64,000 nucleotides of DNA, taken from assembly GCA_022844045.1 (NCBI GenBank), contig JALHMM010000024.1, positions 1 through 64,000 of the forward strand, read 5' to 3'. Both the position numbers and the translations under genes were made by a program. Of this stretch, positions 41,968 to 50,820 are shown one piece after another (position 1 is the first letter of the stretch; each line of letters starts with the position of its first letter). The notes beneath the pieces were generated by a model. The model saw only the letters and a program-made list of their open reading frames with translations. It searched no databases and was not told where the DNA came from. This DNA is from Reyranellaceae bacterium. Its GTDB lineage: Bacteria; Pseudomonadota; Alphaproteobacteria; Reyranellales; Reyranellaceae.

Positions 41968-43362
41968 GTGGTGAGCAATCCCTGGTACATGGGCCTCGTC
42001 GAGGCCGGCCGCGCCATCGCCGCGCGCAAGCTATCGTCGGTCGAACTGACCACCGCGATGCTCGAGCGCATCGCCGCGCTCGATACGACGTTACACGCCT
42101 ATGCCACCGTCACCGCCGATCAGGCGCTGGCGCAGGCGAAGGCGGCTGACGCGGAGCTCGCCGGCGGCCGCTCGCGCGGCCCGCTGCACGGCGTGCCGAT
42201 CGCGGTGAAGGATCTCTGCTACACCAAGGGCATCCCGACCGGCGCCGGCATGGCGATCCATCGCGACTTCCGGCCCGACCACGACGCCACCGTGGTGGTG
42301 AAGCTGGCCGAGGCCGGCGCCGTGTCGCTGGGCAAGCTGCAACTCACCGAGGGCGCGTTCGGCGCGCACCATCCCGAGATCACCCGGCCGGTGAACCCCT
42401 GGCTGGCCGATGCGTGGACCGGCGTGTCGTCGAGTGGCTCGGGCGTCGCGACGGCGGCCGGGCTGTGCTTTGGCTCGCTGGGCAGCGACACCGGCGGCTC
42501 GATCCGCTTTCCCTCGACCGCCAACGGCATCACCGGGCTGAAGCCGACCTGGGGTCGCGTCAGCCGCTTCGCCGTCTTCGAACTCGCGGGCTCGATGGAC
42601 CATATCGGCCCGATGACGCGCAGCGCCATCGATGCGGCGGCCATGCTCGGCGCCATCGCCGGCGCCGATCCCAACGATCCGACCGCCACGCGCGAGCCGG
42701 TGCCCGACTATCTCCAGGGCATCGACGGCGGCATCTCGGGCGTGCGCATCGGGCTGGATCGCGCGTTGATCGCCAGCGCCGACGCCGACGTGCAGCGGGT
42801 GATCGGCGAGGCCGAGCGCGTGCTGACGAGTCTGGGCGCGCGCATCGTGCCGGTAACCGTGCCCTCGGTCGATCGGGTCGTCGCCGAATGGTCGACGCTG
42901 TGCGCGGTCGAGGCCGCTGCGGCGCACGAGGCGACGTTCCCGTCGCGCGCCGAGCGCTACGGCCCGGTGCTACGTATGCTGCTGGAGCGCGGCCGATCGG
43001 TCGACGGACTCACCATCTCCAAGATCTGGACCGAGCGGCAACGCTTCTCCGGCGCGCTGGCCAACATGATGCGCGACATCGACCTGCTGCTGGTGCCGGC
43101 GATGAATCGCGCGGCGCTGAGCTGGGCCACGATCGAGGCCGCGGGCCGAGAGCCGGCCGAGATCGCCGGCCGCCTGCGCTACACCGCCCCCTTCGACATG
43201 AGCGGCAGCCCGACCATCACCCTGCCGGGCGGTTTCACCGCCGCTGGTTTGCCTGTGGGCTTCCAACTGGTCGGCCGGCATTTCGACGAGACGCTGGTGC
43301 TGCGCGCCGGCCATGCCTACCAGGGCGCCACCGACTGGCACACGAGACGCCCGCCGGTGTGA
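41968..43362 (+). CDS. Amidase-signature family amidase
   Basis: A 464-residue amidase-signature enzyme. The catalytic Lys is in IAVKDLCYTKG, the cis-Ser in SSSGSGVATAAG and the nucleophile Ser in LGSDTGGSIRFPS, so the triad is intact. It resembles GatA-like amidases but is solitary, with no gatB or gatC, so it is probably a catabolic amidase or carbamoyl hydrolase. It has two adjacent GTG codons as possible starts (41968 or 41971) with GAGGGGAGA ahead. It is convergent with thiM across six bases. Confidence 0.9.
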   Translation: MVSNPWYMGLVEAGRAIAARKLSSVELTTAMLERIAALDTTLHAYATVTADQALAQAKAADAELAGGRSRGPLHGVPIAVKDLCYTKGIPTGAGMAIHRDFRPDHDATVVVKLAEAGAVSLGKLQLTEGAFGAHHPEITRPVNPWLADAWTGVSSSGSGVATAAGLCFGSLGSDTGGSIRFPSTANGITGLKPTWGRVSRFAVFELAGSMDHIGPMTRSAIDAAAMLGAIAGADPNDPTATREPVPDYLQGIDGGISGVRIGLDRALIASADADVQRVIGEAERVLTSLGARIVPVTVPSVDRVVAEWSTLCAVEAAAAHEATFPSRAERYGPVLRMLLERGRSVDGLTISKIWTERQRFSGALANMMRDIDLLLVPAMNRAALSWATIEAAGREPAEIAGRLRYTAPFDMSGSPTITLPGGFTAAGLPVGFQLVGRHFDETLVLRAGHAYQGATDWHTRRPPV

Positions 43363-43368
43363 CCTGTG

Positions 43369-44166
43369 TCAAGACACGCGCAGGCCGGCGCGGATCGTGG
43401 CCGCGTCGAGATTGTGCAACGCGTCGATCAATCCGACCCGCAGCGAGCCGGGGCCGCGCGCGTCGCGCGCGGCGATCTCGCCGGCCAGGCCGAACAGCGC
43501 CGTGGCGACGGCGGCGTCGCTGAGCGCGTCGTCGCCGACGGCGAGGAAGGCGCCGGTGATCGCGGTCAGCGCGCAGCCCAGCGCGGTGACGCGCGGCATC
43601 AGCGGATGGCCGTTGGCGATGCGCAGCGCGCGTTCGCCATCGGTGACGATATCGAGCGCGCCGGTCACGACGACGACGGCGCCGAGCGAGGCGGCGAGCG
43701 TCCGCGCCGGAGTCTCGGCCTCGGCGCTGTCGCGTGCGCTGTCGACGCCGCGCGCCGTGACGCCGGCGATGCCCGCGAGTGTCATGATTTCCGAGGCGTT
43801 GCCGCGCACGACCGTGGGCTTCAGCGCCAGCAGCGACTGCGCCGTGGCACGGCGCAGCCGGGTGGCGCCGACGCCGACGGGGTCGAACACCCAGGGCTTG
43901 CCTGATGCCAGCGCGGCGCGCGCCGCCTCGAGCATGGCGTCGATCCGCTCCGGCACCAGCGTGCCGATGTTGATGGTGAGCGCGTCGGCCACCGCGACGA
44001 TCTCGGCGACCTCCTCGCGCGCGTGCGCCATGACCGGCGAGGCGCCGACGGCCAGCACCGCGTTGGCGGCGGTGTCCATCGCCACGGGATTGGTGATGCA
44101 ATGCACGAGTGGCGAGCGGGTTCGCACTCGTTGATGCAGGTCGCAGGCGTGATCGGAAAGGCTCAT
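43369..44166 (-). CDS. thiM: Hydroxyethylthiazole kinase
   Basis: A 265-residue ribokinase-like enzyme that phosphorylates 4-methyl-5-(2-hydroxyethyl)thiazole for thiamine salvage. Marks are SPLVHCITNPVAMDTAANAVLAVGASPVMAHA at the start, PWVFDPVGVGATRLR, VVRGNASEIMTLAG and MPRVTALGCALTAITGAFLA with the catalytic Cys region. Length is normal. It stands alone, without thiE or thiD, and I found no TPP-riboswitch motif upstream (44167-44304). Confidence 0.93.
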   Translation of the reverse strand: MSLSDHACDLHQRVRTRSPLVHCITNPVAMDTAANAVLAVGASPVMAHAREEVAEIVAVADALTINIGTLVPERIDAMLEAARAALASGKPWVFDPVGVGATRLRRATAQSLLALKPTVVRGNASEIMTLAGIAGVTARGVDSARDSAEAETPARTLAASLGAVVVVTGALDIVTDGERALRIANGHPLMPRVTALGCALTAITGAFLAVGDDALSDAAVATALFGLAGEIAARDARGPGSLRVGLIDALHNLDAATIRAGLRVS

Positions 44167-44304
44167 GGTCGCGGCGAAGATAGAGGGCGCGGCGGCGCGG
44201 CTCAATGTCCCTGGTCGAAAGAGCTCCCGAGCCCAGCCGGCGCGCATTGAGGGCGGCGACGCGGTGCGCCACTATGGTACGACGAAAGCCTGGAGAGCCA
44301 CTCG

Positions 44305-45279
44305 ATGATCCTGACCAGACGCCGCGCGCTGGGTGCCGCGACCGCCATGGCGCTTGCCGCGCCCGCGATCGGCCGCGCGCAGTCCTTCCCGTCGCGTTCG
44401 GTGCGGATCATCGTGCCCTACGCGCCGGGCGGCGGCGCCGACACCGTCGCACGGATGTTCGCGCCGGCGCTGCAGGAGGCGTTGGGCCAGCCCGTTGTGA
44501 TCGACAACAAGCCCGGCGCCGGCGGCATGATCGGCGATGACATCGTCGCCAAGGCGCCACCGGACGGCCATGCGCTGCTGATCGGAGCCTTCGCACATGC
44601 CGTCAATCCGTCATTGCACCGCACGATGCCGTTCCGTACCCCCGACGACTTCGCGCCGGTATCGCTGCTCGTCGTCGTGCCCGAGCTTCTCGTCGTCTCA
44701 CCGGCCTTTCCCGCCAAGTCCGTCGCGGAGCTGGTGGCGATGGCCAAGGCGCAACCCGGCAAGCTGTCCTATGCGTCGTCCGGCAACGGTTCGGCGCAGC
44801 ATCTCGCCGCCGAACTCTTCAAGCTGCGCACCGGGACCGATATCCAGCACATTCCCTACAAGGGCGGCGGACAAGCGATCATCGACATCGCCGCCGGCCA
44901 TGTGCCGATGTTCTTCGGCAACATGAGCGCGGCGTGGCCGCACGCCAAGGCCGGGCGGGTGCGCGCGCTGGCGGTGACCAGCCCGACGCGTTCGCCGGCC
45001 GCGCCCGAGGTGCCGACCCTGGCCGAGGCCGGGGTCGCGGGCTGCGAGATCTCCGAATGGAACGCGCTGCTGGCGCCGGCGGGTACGCCCTTGGCGGTGA
45101 TCGAGCGGCTGCACAAGGAGGTCGCCGCCATCTTCACGGCCGCGCCCATGCGCCAGCGCCTCGCCGATCTCGGCGCCGATGCCGTCGGCTCGACGCCGTC
45201 GGAGCTGGCCGCTTTTCTGCGGTCCGAGATCGCCAAATGGGCCGACGTGGTGAAGACCGCCAACATCAAGGCCGATTGA
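44305..45279 (+). CDS. TctC/Bug-family tripartite tricarboxylate transporter receptor
   Basis: A 324-residue periplasmic receptor. The signal MILTRRRALGAATAMALAAPAIG has a twin-arginine look. Family blocks are VRIIVPYAPGGGADTVARMF, VVIDNKPGAGGMIGDDIVAKAPPDGH, KLSYASSGNGSAQHLAAE and HIPYKGGGQAIIDIAAGHV. Its stop overlaps the start of the next gene, a short-chain dehydrogenase, by one base (TGATG). Its carboxylate ligand may thus be that enzyme's substrate or a precursor (inference). No membrane components are present. Confidence 0.92.
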   Translation: MILTRRRALGAATAMALAAPAIGRAQSFPSRSVRIIVPYAPGGGADTVARMFAPALQEALGQPVVIDNKPGAGGMIGDDIVAKAPPDGHALLIGAFAHAVNPSLHRTMPFRTPDDFAPVSLLVVVPELLVVSPAFPAKSVAELVAMAKAQPGKLSYASSGNGSAQHLAAELFKLRTGTDIQHIPYKGGGQAIIDIAAGHVPMFFGNMSAAWPHAKAGRVRALAVTSPTRSPAAPEVPTLAEAGVAGCEISEWNALLAPAGTPLAVIERLHKEVAAIFTAAPMRQRLADLGADAVGSTPSELAAFLRSEIAKWADVVKTANIKAD

Positions 45280-46142
45280 TGCAATCCTATCGTTCGATCT
45301 TCCGCCCCGACCTGTTCGCCGGGCAGACCATCATCGTCACCGGCGGCGGCAGCGGGCTGGGCCGCTGCGCCGCGCACGAGCTGCGTTCGCTGGGCGCGCG
45401 GCTGGCGCTGATCGGCCGCACGCGCTCGAAGCTGGAGGAAGTGCGCGAGGAGCTGGGCGATCCCGACACCGTGATCCACGCCGCCGATCTCAGGCGCGAG
45501 GACGAGGTCAAGGCGGCGATCGACGCCGTGCTCGCCGCCACCGGCCGCATCGACGGGCTGGTCAACAACGCCGGCGGCCAGTTCCCGGCCAAGCTGCGCG
45601 ACATTTCCCTGAATGGCTGGAACGCCGTGGTCGCCAACAACATGACCGCGACCTTCCTGGTGTCGAAGGAGGTCTATCTGCGGTGGATGGAGGCCAATGG
45701 CGGCGCCATCGTCAATGTCGGCGCCGACTGGGAGCTCGGCATGCCCGGCATGGGCCACAACGGCGCGGCGCGCGCCGGCCAGGCGAACTTCACCTACACC
45801 GCCTCGGTCGAATGGGCGCATTCGGGTGTGCGCGTGAACAGCGTGGTGCCGGGCTTCATCGCCTCCTCGGGACTTGACCGTTATCCCGAAAGCGCACACG
45901 ACGTGCTGCGCAACGTCGTCGGTCGCGTGCCGCTCAAGCGCCATGGCACGGAGTCGGAGATCGCCGCCGCCGTCGTCTTCCTGCTGAGCGAGGCGGCGGC
46001 CTACATCACCGGCACGCAAGTGCGTGTCGATGGCGGGCTGCACAACAACGCGCGCTCCTCGTTCTACGCGGTGCCCGACCACGACCGTTCGAAGCCCTAC
46101 AATGGCTTCCCATTGTACCGCCCACCCCGGATGCTGAGTTGA
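45279..46142 (+). CDS. Short-chain dehydrogenase/reductase, PECR/DECR-like branch
   Basis: A 287-residue Rossmann enzyme. The cofactor motif is VTGGGSGLGRCAAHELRSLGA, NNAGG is present, and the Ser region reads IVNVGADWELGMPGMGHNGAARAGQANF. In place of the ordinary YxxxK there is HNGAARAGQANFTYTAS, the arrangement of peroxisomal trans-2-enoyl-CoA and 2,4-dienoyl-CoA reductase-like SDRs, and here the usual Tyr and Lys positions are Ala and Tyr. It may therefore reduce an enoyl-CoA without the classical proton relay, or be altered in activity. It is coupled to the TctC gene before it. Confidence 0.88.
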   Translation: MQSYRSIFRPDLFAGQTIIVTGGGSGLGRCAAHELRSLGARLALIGRTRSKLEEVREELGDPDTVIHAADLRREDEVKAAIDAVLAATGRIDGLVNNAGGQFPAKLRDISLNGWNAVVANNMTATFLVSKEVYLRWMEANGGAIVNVGADWELGMPGMGHNGAARAGQANFTYTASVEWAHSGVRVNSVVPGFIASSGLDRYPESAHDVLRNVVGRVPLKRHGTESEIAAAVVFLLSEAAAYITGTQVRVDGGLHNNARSSFYAVPDHDRSKPYNGFPLYRPPRMLS

Positions 46143-46152
46143 GTCCGCTCGT

Positions 46153-47028
46153 ATGAAAGAGATCAAGGGCCTGCGCGACGTCGCCGATCGCTACGACGCC
46201 TTTATCCTCGACGTCTGGGGCGTGCTGCATGACGGCGTGAAGCCATTTGACGGCGTGCTGCCGGCGCTCGAGGCGCTGAAGCGGCTCGGCAAGCCTGTCC
46301 TGCTGCTATCGAACGCCGCGCGCCGTTCGGCCTCTGTGACGCCGCACCTGGCCGGGATCGGCGTGCCGCGCGAGCTCTATCAGGACATGCTGACCTCGGG
46401 CGATGAGAGTTGGCGCGGGCTGAAGACGCGTGGCCGCGCCGATGCACTGCCGTTCTATCGCGATCTCGGGCGACGCGGCTTTGTGCTCGGCGCGGGGCGG
46501 GATCCGGGCTTCTTCGATGCGCTGGATATCGAGCGTGTCGAGGACCCCGCCACGAGCGACTTTATCTTGGCCAACTCGTTGGTGCGGCCCGGCATGACGC
46601 CGGCCGACTTCGAGGACGTGATGCAGGCGGCGCACAGCAATGGCGCCGCCTTCATCTGCGCCAATCCCGATCTCGTGGTGGTCTATGCCGGCAAGCTGGA
46701 GTACTGCCCCGGCTCGCTGGCGCAGCGCTACGAAGAGCTGGGCGGCAAGGTGATGTACCACGGCAAGCCGCACGCGCCGGTCTATGCCCGGGCGCTGACG
46801 ATGCTCGGCAACCCCGACCCACGCCGCGTCCTGTGTGTCGGGGATTCACTGCGCACGGACATCGCCGGGGCCAATGCCGCCGGGCTGGACAGCCTTCTGC
46901 TCGCCAGCGGCATCCACAGGGACGAGTTCCTGCGTATGGACGGCACCGCCGACATCGCGACGATGACGGCGGCGGCCGGGAAGCAGGGCGTGCGTCCGAC
47001 CTGGCTGGCCTGCCGGCTCGACTGGTAA
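46153..47028 (+). CDS. HAD superfamily class IIA hydrolase (TIGR01459-type)
   Basis: A 291-residue NagD-like phosphatase. Motif I is FILDVWGVLHDG, motif II is LLLSNAARRS, and motif III/IV is RRVLCVGDSLRTDIAGANAAGLDSLLLASGIH. The cap lies between about residues 85 and 190, with CANPDLVV. The YRDLGRRGFVLGAGRD and CPGSLAQRYEELGGKVMYHGKPH stretches mark this alphaproteobacterial subgroup. The substrate is a small phosphorylated metabolite, not known. It begins 10 bases after the SDR gene. Confidence 0.9.
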   Translation: MKEIKGLRDVADRYDAFILDVWGVLHDGVKPFDGVLPALEALKRLGKPVLLLSNAARRSASVTPHLAGIGVPRELYQDMLTSGDESWRGLKTRGRADALPFYRDLGRRGFVLGAGRDPGFFDALDIERVEDPATSDFILANSLVRPGMTPADFEDVMQAAHSNGAAFICANPDLVVVYAGKLEYCPGSLAQRYEELGGKVMYHGKPHAPVYARALTMLGNPDPRRVLCVGDSLRTDIAGANAAGLDSLLLASGIHRDEFLRMDGTADIATMTAAAGKQGVRPTWLACRLDW

Positions 47029-47041
47029 GGGGGAGCTGTCC

Positions 47042-48850
47042 ATGCCGCGACGCGACTGGGTCTGGCACTTCCAGGATCTGCCGCCTCAGCGTCTGTGGCC
47101 GGTGATCGCCGACACCAATCGCTTCAATGAGGCGCTGGGCCTGCCCGCCTACAAGTTGGAGGAGATCCCGCAGGCCAATGGCACCGTGCTGCGGCACGGC
47201 ACCGGCAAGGTCGCCGGCATGGAGCTGGCCTGGGAGGAAAAGCCCTACGAGTGGGTGATGAACCGGCAGTTCCGCCAGACCCGCGTCTTCTCCAAGGGCC
47301 CGTTCGAGCGCTTTGGCCCGGTCTTCGAGGTCGTCGCCGACGGGGCGGGTTCGCGCGTGACCTATGCGCTGCAATGGGAACCGCTGACATGGCTCGGCCG
47401 GCTCACTGGTCGGCGGCTGACCGAGAAGGCGGGTACCGCGGTCAAGCAGCGCGTCGAGCAGGCCGCCGCCTTCCTGCGCGGCGAGCGGCCGACGGTCTTC
47501 GACTTCCCGCCGCCCCCGCCGCCGTCCGGTGCGGCGGAGCGCGCCGAGGCGATGGTCACGCTGGCCGAGGGCACCGGCTATGCGCACGGCCTGGCGCGGC
47601 GCCTGGTCGAGCACATTCGCGGCTCGATGGACGTCGACCTGCAGAACATCAGGCCCCGGACGCTGGCGCGTCTGTGGGACGTGCCCGAACGGCACGCTAT
47701 CGAGCTCTGCCTCGCGGGCGTGAAGAGCGGCATGCTCGACATGCGCTGGAACCTGCTGTGCACCAATTGCCGCGGCGCCAAGGTCGCGGTGCCGTCGCTC
47801 GACCAGCTGCCGCGCGGCGCGCATTGCGGCTCGTGCAACATCGACTACGGCCGTGACTTCGCGCGCAATGTAGAGCTCGGCTTCGCGCCGGCCGCCTCGT
47901 TGCGCCCGGTGGCTAGTAGTGGCTTCTGCCTGAGCGGCCCCAGCGTCACACCGCATGTCCTGGTGCAACAGCTCCTGGCGCCGGGCGAGCGCCGCACGGT
48001 GAGCATCGACATCGCGTCGGGTCGTTATCGCCTGCGCACGCTTCATCCCGGAAGCGCCGTCGAGATCGAACATGAGGGCGGCGCGTTTCCCGGGCTGCGT
48101 GCGACAGCCGCCGGTATCGAGGCGCTGCCAGCGGGCGCGGCCGGCACCATCGACTTCGTCAACGACGCCGGCTTCGAGCTGGCGATGCTGATCGAGACCC
48201 GCGAGTGGGTGCGCGACGCGCTCACCGCGCACGAGGTCACGACCCTGCAGGCCTTCCGCGACATGTTCGCGGGCGCCACGCTGAGGCCCGGCGACGAGGC
48301 GGGCGTCGGCCAGGTAGCGATCCTGTTCACTGACCTGCGCGGCTCGACGGCGCTGTACGAAAGCATCGGCGACGCCCAGGCCTTCAACCTGGTGCGCGAG
48401 CATTTCGCCGTGCTGGGCCGCGTGGTGCGCGATCACAACGGCGCGGTGGTCAAGACGATCGGCGACGCGGTCATGGCCGCCTTCACCGATCCGGCGGAAG
48501 CCGCCAGCGCGGCGCTGGCGATCCGCGAGGCGATCGTGGCGTTCGACAGCCGCTTCGCGCGGGAACACGGTGTGGACGATGGTCTGGTGGTGAAGCTCGG
48601 CGTCCATACCGGACCCTGCATCGTCGTGACGCTCAACGACCGGCTCGACTATTTCGGCGGCACGGTGAACATGGCGGCGCGGCTGCAGGGCCAGTCGGGC
48701 GGCGGTGACATCGTGCTGTCGCGCGCCGTGGCCGAAGATCCCGCCGTGCGCCCGCTGCTCGCCGACCTGCCCAGCCGCGCCGAGACCGTGGCGCTCAAGG
48801 GCTTCGCCGAGCCGGTTCCGTTCCTGCGCGTGCTGCCGGCGTCAACGTAG
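47042..48850 (+). CDS. DUF5939-type adenylate/guanylate cyclase with N-terminal SRPBCC-like domain
   Basis: A 602-residue multidomain protein. Residues 1-155 resemble an SRPBCC/polyketide-cyclase-like ligand pocket (WVWHFQDLPPQRLWPVIADTNRFNEALG, FEVVADGAGSRVTYALQWEP). The middle, about 190-390, fits DUF5939 and contains a zinc-ribbon-like LLCTNC...HCGSC pair. The C-terminal class III cyclase has FTDLRGST, VVKTIGDAVMAAF and LDYFGGTVNMAARLQ, so both metal Asp, the adenine Lys and Asp, and the catalytic Asn/Arg are present. It likely makes cAMP in response to a hydrophobic ligand or redox/metal state (inference). Its last nine bases overlap the convergent hydrolase gene. Confidence 0.88.
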   Translation: MPRRDWVWHFQDLPPQRLWPVIADTNRFNEALGLPAYKLEEIPQANGTVLRHGTGKVAGMELAWEEKPYEWVMNRQFRQTRVFSKGPFERFGPVFEVVADGAGSRVTYALQWEPLTWLGRLTGRRLTEKAGTAVKQRVEQAAAFLRGERPTVFDFPPPPPPSGAAERAEAMVTLAEGTGYAHGLARRLVEHIRGSMDVDLQNIRPRTLARLWDVPERHAIELCLAGVKSGMLDMRWNLLCTNCRGAKVAVPSLDQLPRGAHCGSCNIDYGRDFARNVELGFAPAASLRPVASSGFCLSGPSVTPHVLVQQLLAPGERRTVSIDIASGRYRLRTLHPGSAVEIEHEGGAFPGLRATAAGIEALPAGAAGTIDFVNDAGFELAMLIETREWVRDALTAHEVTTLQAFRDMFAGATLRPGDEAGVGQVAILFTDLRGSTALYESIGDAQAFNLVREHFAVLGRVVRDHNGAVVKTIGDAVMAAFTDPAEAASAALAIREAIVAFDSRFAREHGVDDGLVVKLGVHTGPCIVVTLNDRLDYFGGTVNMAARLQGQSGGGDIVLSRAVAEDPAVRPLLADLPSRAETVALKGFAEPVPFLRVLPAST

Positions 48851-49786
48851 ACGCCAGCGCCGCAGGAAATCCCAGACCGTGTCGGTGATGTTCAGCGCGT
48901 TCGATGCCGGACCGGCGATCGAGTCCGGGAGCATGTCGCGCCCCCCGCCGGCCCAGCGATGGCCCAGCCCCTCGACCAGCACGTAGCGCACCTCGACGCC
49001 GTCGCGGCACGGGCTCGCCAGCTCGAGATTAACCGACGGCGCGATCACGCTGCGCGTTGGCGGCGGGCAGCCATTGAGCTCGCGCCAACGCTGACTGATC
49101 GCGGCGTGCGCCGGCTTGGTGAAGGTGGTGCCCCAGGGCGTCCGCACTGGTCCGCCCTGCACCGGGTTGAGCGGATCGCGATCGCCCGAGACATAGAGGA
49201 ACGGCACCGCGCGCGCCGGCGCCGTCGGTGGCACGACGACGATGCCGGCGATGGGCGCCACGGCGGCGTAGCGATTGGCGCGGTCGATCGCCATGCGCTG
49301 CGCCATGCCGGCGCCACTGGAAAAGCCGACGACGTAGATGCGCGCGCGATCGATCGCCGTGATGCGTGCGATGTCATCGACCATGGCGTCGATGAAGCCG
49401 ACATCGTCGCTGCGCTGGATCGCGGCGTTGCCGCGCGCGCCGCCGTCGTTCCAGAAACGTGGGTTGGTGAGGACGTTCGCCGGCCAGTCGGGGAATGGGC
49501 GTGAGGCGTCGGGGCCGGCGACGACGAAGCCTTCGCGTTCGGCCTTGCCTTCCCAACCGTAGCGGCGCACCGCGTGCTCGCCGTTTCCGCCGGCGCCGTG
49601 CAGCATGATCACCAGCGGACGCGCGCCCGTGTTCACGGTCGCGCTGCCGGCGACGTAGTAGGCGCGGCTGACCCCGGCGACATTGATCGTGCGCTGCTCG
49701 CCGGCCTCGACCAGCGAGGCCGACAGCAGCAGCATCGCCAGGCCCAGCGCGATCGCCGCCAAGGCCCATCGGCTCGCATGTGGCAT
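48842..49786 (-). CDS. Secreted PHB-depolymerase/esterase-like alpha/beta hydrolase
   Basis: A 314-residue exported hydrolase of the LpqC/poly(3-hydroxybutyrate)-depolymerase-like group. The signal is ASRWALAAIALGLAMLLLSASLVEA. The oxyanion region is LVIMLHGAGGNGEH, the nucleophile is in YVVGFSSGAGMAQRMA, and the late EGLGHRWAGGG carries the catalytic His; the acid is probably in VSGDRDPLNP. Likely substrates are short polyesters or feruloyl-type esters. The ATG at 49786 fits the signal peptide. Its 3' end overlaps the convergent cyclase gene. Confidence 0.88.
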   Translation of the reverse strand: MPHASRWALAAIALGLAMLLLSASLVEAGEQRTINVAGVSRAYYVAGSATVNTGARPLVIMLHGAGGNGEHAVRRYGWEGKAEREGFVVAGPDASRPFPDWPANVLTNPRFWNDGGARGNAAIQRSDDVGFIDAMVDDIARITAIDRARIYVVGFSSGAGMAQRMAIDRANRYAAVAPIAGIVVVPPTAPARAVPFLYVSGDRDPLNPVQGGPVRTPWGTTFTKPAHAAISQRWRELNGCPPPTRSVIAPSVNLELASPCRDGVEVRYVLVEGLGHRWAGGGRDMLPDSIAGPASNALNITDTVWDFLRRWRLR

Positions 49787-49851
49787 CGCTACGCCTCCAT
49801 CCGCGGCTCCCGTGGATGGATACGCAAGAGCGGCGCCGGCCATCCCCGTGC

Positions 49852-50799
49852 TCAGCGGCCGAAGAACGCCGCCAGCACGCCCGCGGCTTCGTCGTTGGCG
49901 ACCAGGCCTTGCCGGAGGAATCTCGTCAGCGAGAAGAAGCCGTGGATGGTGCCGGGGAACTCGCTGTAGACCGTGCGCACGCCCGCCGCGCGCAGCTTGG
50001 TGGCGTAGGCCAGCCCCTCGTCGCGCAGCGGATCGTAGCCGGCCGTCAGCACATAGGCCGGCGGCAGACCCGACAGATCCTCCGATAGCAGCGGCGACAT
50101 CCTGGGGTCGTTGCGGTCCGTGCCCGCCGGCGCGTAGTGGCCGAAGAACCAGTCCATCAGCTCCTGGGTGAGGAAGTAGCCCTCGCTCTTGGCGCGCCGC
50201 GAATCGTCATGCCCGACGCTGTCGGTCGCCGGATAGATCAGCATCTGGAAGGCGGGCATGATCTCGCCGGTCTTCCTCGCCTGCTGGCAGACCACGGCCG
50301 CGAGGTTGCCGCCGGCTGAATCGCCACCCACGGCGATGCGATCGGCCACTGTGTCGAAGGCGGCGGCGTTGTCCCTGATATGGCGGAACGCGGCCAGCGC
50401 GTCGTCGACCGGCGCCGGGAAGGGGTGCTCCGGCGCCAGGCGGTAGTCGATCGAGATCACCTGGCAGCGGCTCTTGTCGGCGATGCGTCGGCAGGTCGAG
50501 TCGTGCGTCTCGATGTTGCCGATCACGAAGCCGCCGCCGTGATAGTAGACCAGGGTCGGGATCATCTTTTCATCGACGCCCAGCGGCCAATAGCGACGAT
50601 AAGCGATCGCGCCGCCTGGGCCGGGCAGGGCGCCATCGACCGCGCGCGCGACGTCGGGCGGATCGGCCTCGCCCTCGCAGGACATGCGATCGACAGCGGG
50701 CCGGCCTACCGATACCGGCAGGTCGCTGAGCTTGGGCCGCCCCGCGGCGGTCGCTTTTTCCAGAAGGTCGAGGAAGAGGCGGACTTCGGCGTCGAGCAT
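49852..50799 (-). CDS. Alpha/beta hydrolase of the hormone-sensitive-lipase family
   Basis: A 315-residue cytosolic esterase. Oxyanion motif is YYHGGGFVIGNIETHD, nucleophile elbow is VGGDSAGGNLAAV, acid is in YDPLRDEGLAYATKL, and the His is in FPGTIHGFFSLTRF. All three triad residues are present. The family hydrolyses short to medium acyl esters. It lies 21 bases after the TctC gene start region on the same strand, with the TctC gene transcribed after it, so the two may be one operon. Confidence 0.92.
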   Translation of the reverse strand: MLDAEVRLFLDLLEKATAAGRPKLSDLPVSVGRPAVDRMSCEGEADPPDVARAVDGALPGPGGAIAYRRYWPLGVDEKMIPTLVYYHGGGFVIGNIETHDSTCRRIADKSRCQVISIDYRLAPEHPFPAPVDDALAAFRHIRDNAAAFDTVADRIAVGGDSAGGNLAAVVCQQARKTGEIMPAFQMLIYPATDSVGHDDSRRAKSEGYFLTQELMDWFFGHYAPAGTDRNDPRMSPLLSEDLSGLPPAYVLTAGYDPLRDEGLAYATKLRAAGVRTVYSEFPGTIHGFFSLTRFLRQGLVANDEAAGVLAAFFGR

Positions 50800-50820
50800 G
50801 GGGTTCCTATTCGAGCGGGC

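Noticed and set aside
44167-44304. TPP riboswitch ahead of thiM
   Set aside because: I looked for the CTGAGA and ACC(C)TTTGAACCTGA-type motifs on the minus strand and did not find them.
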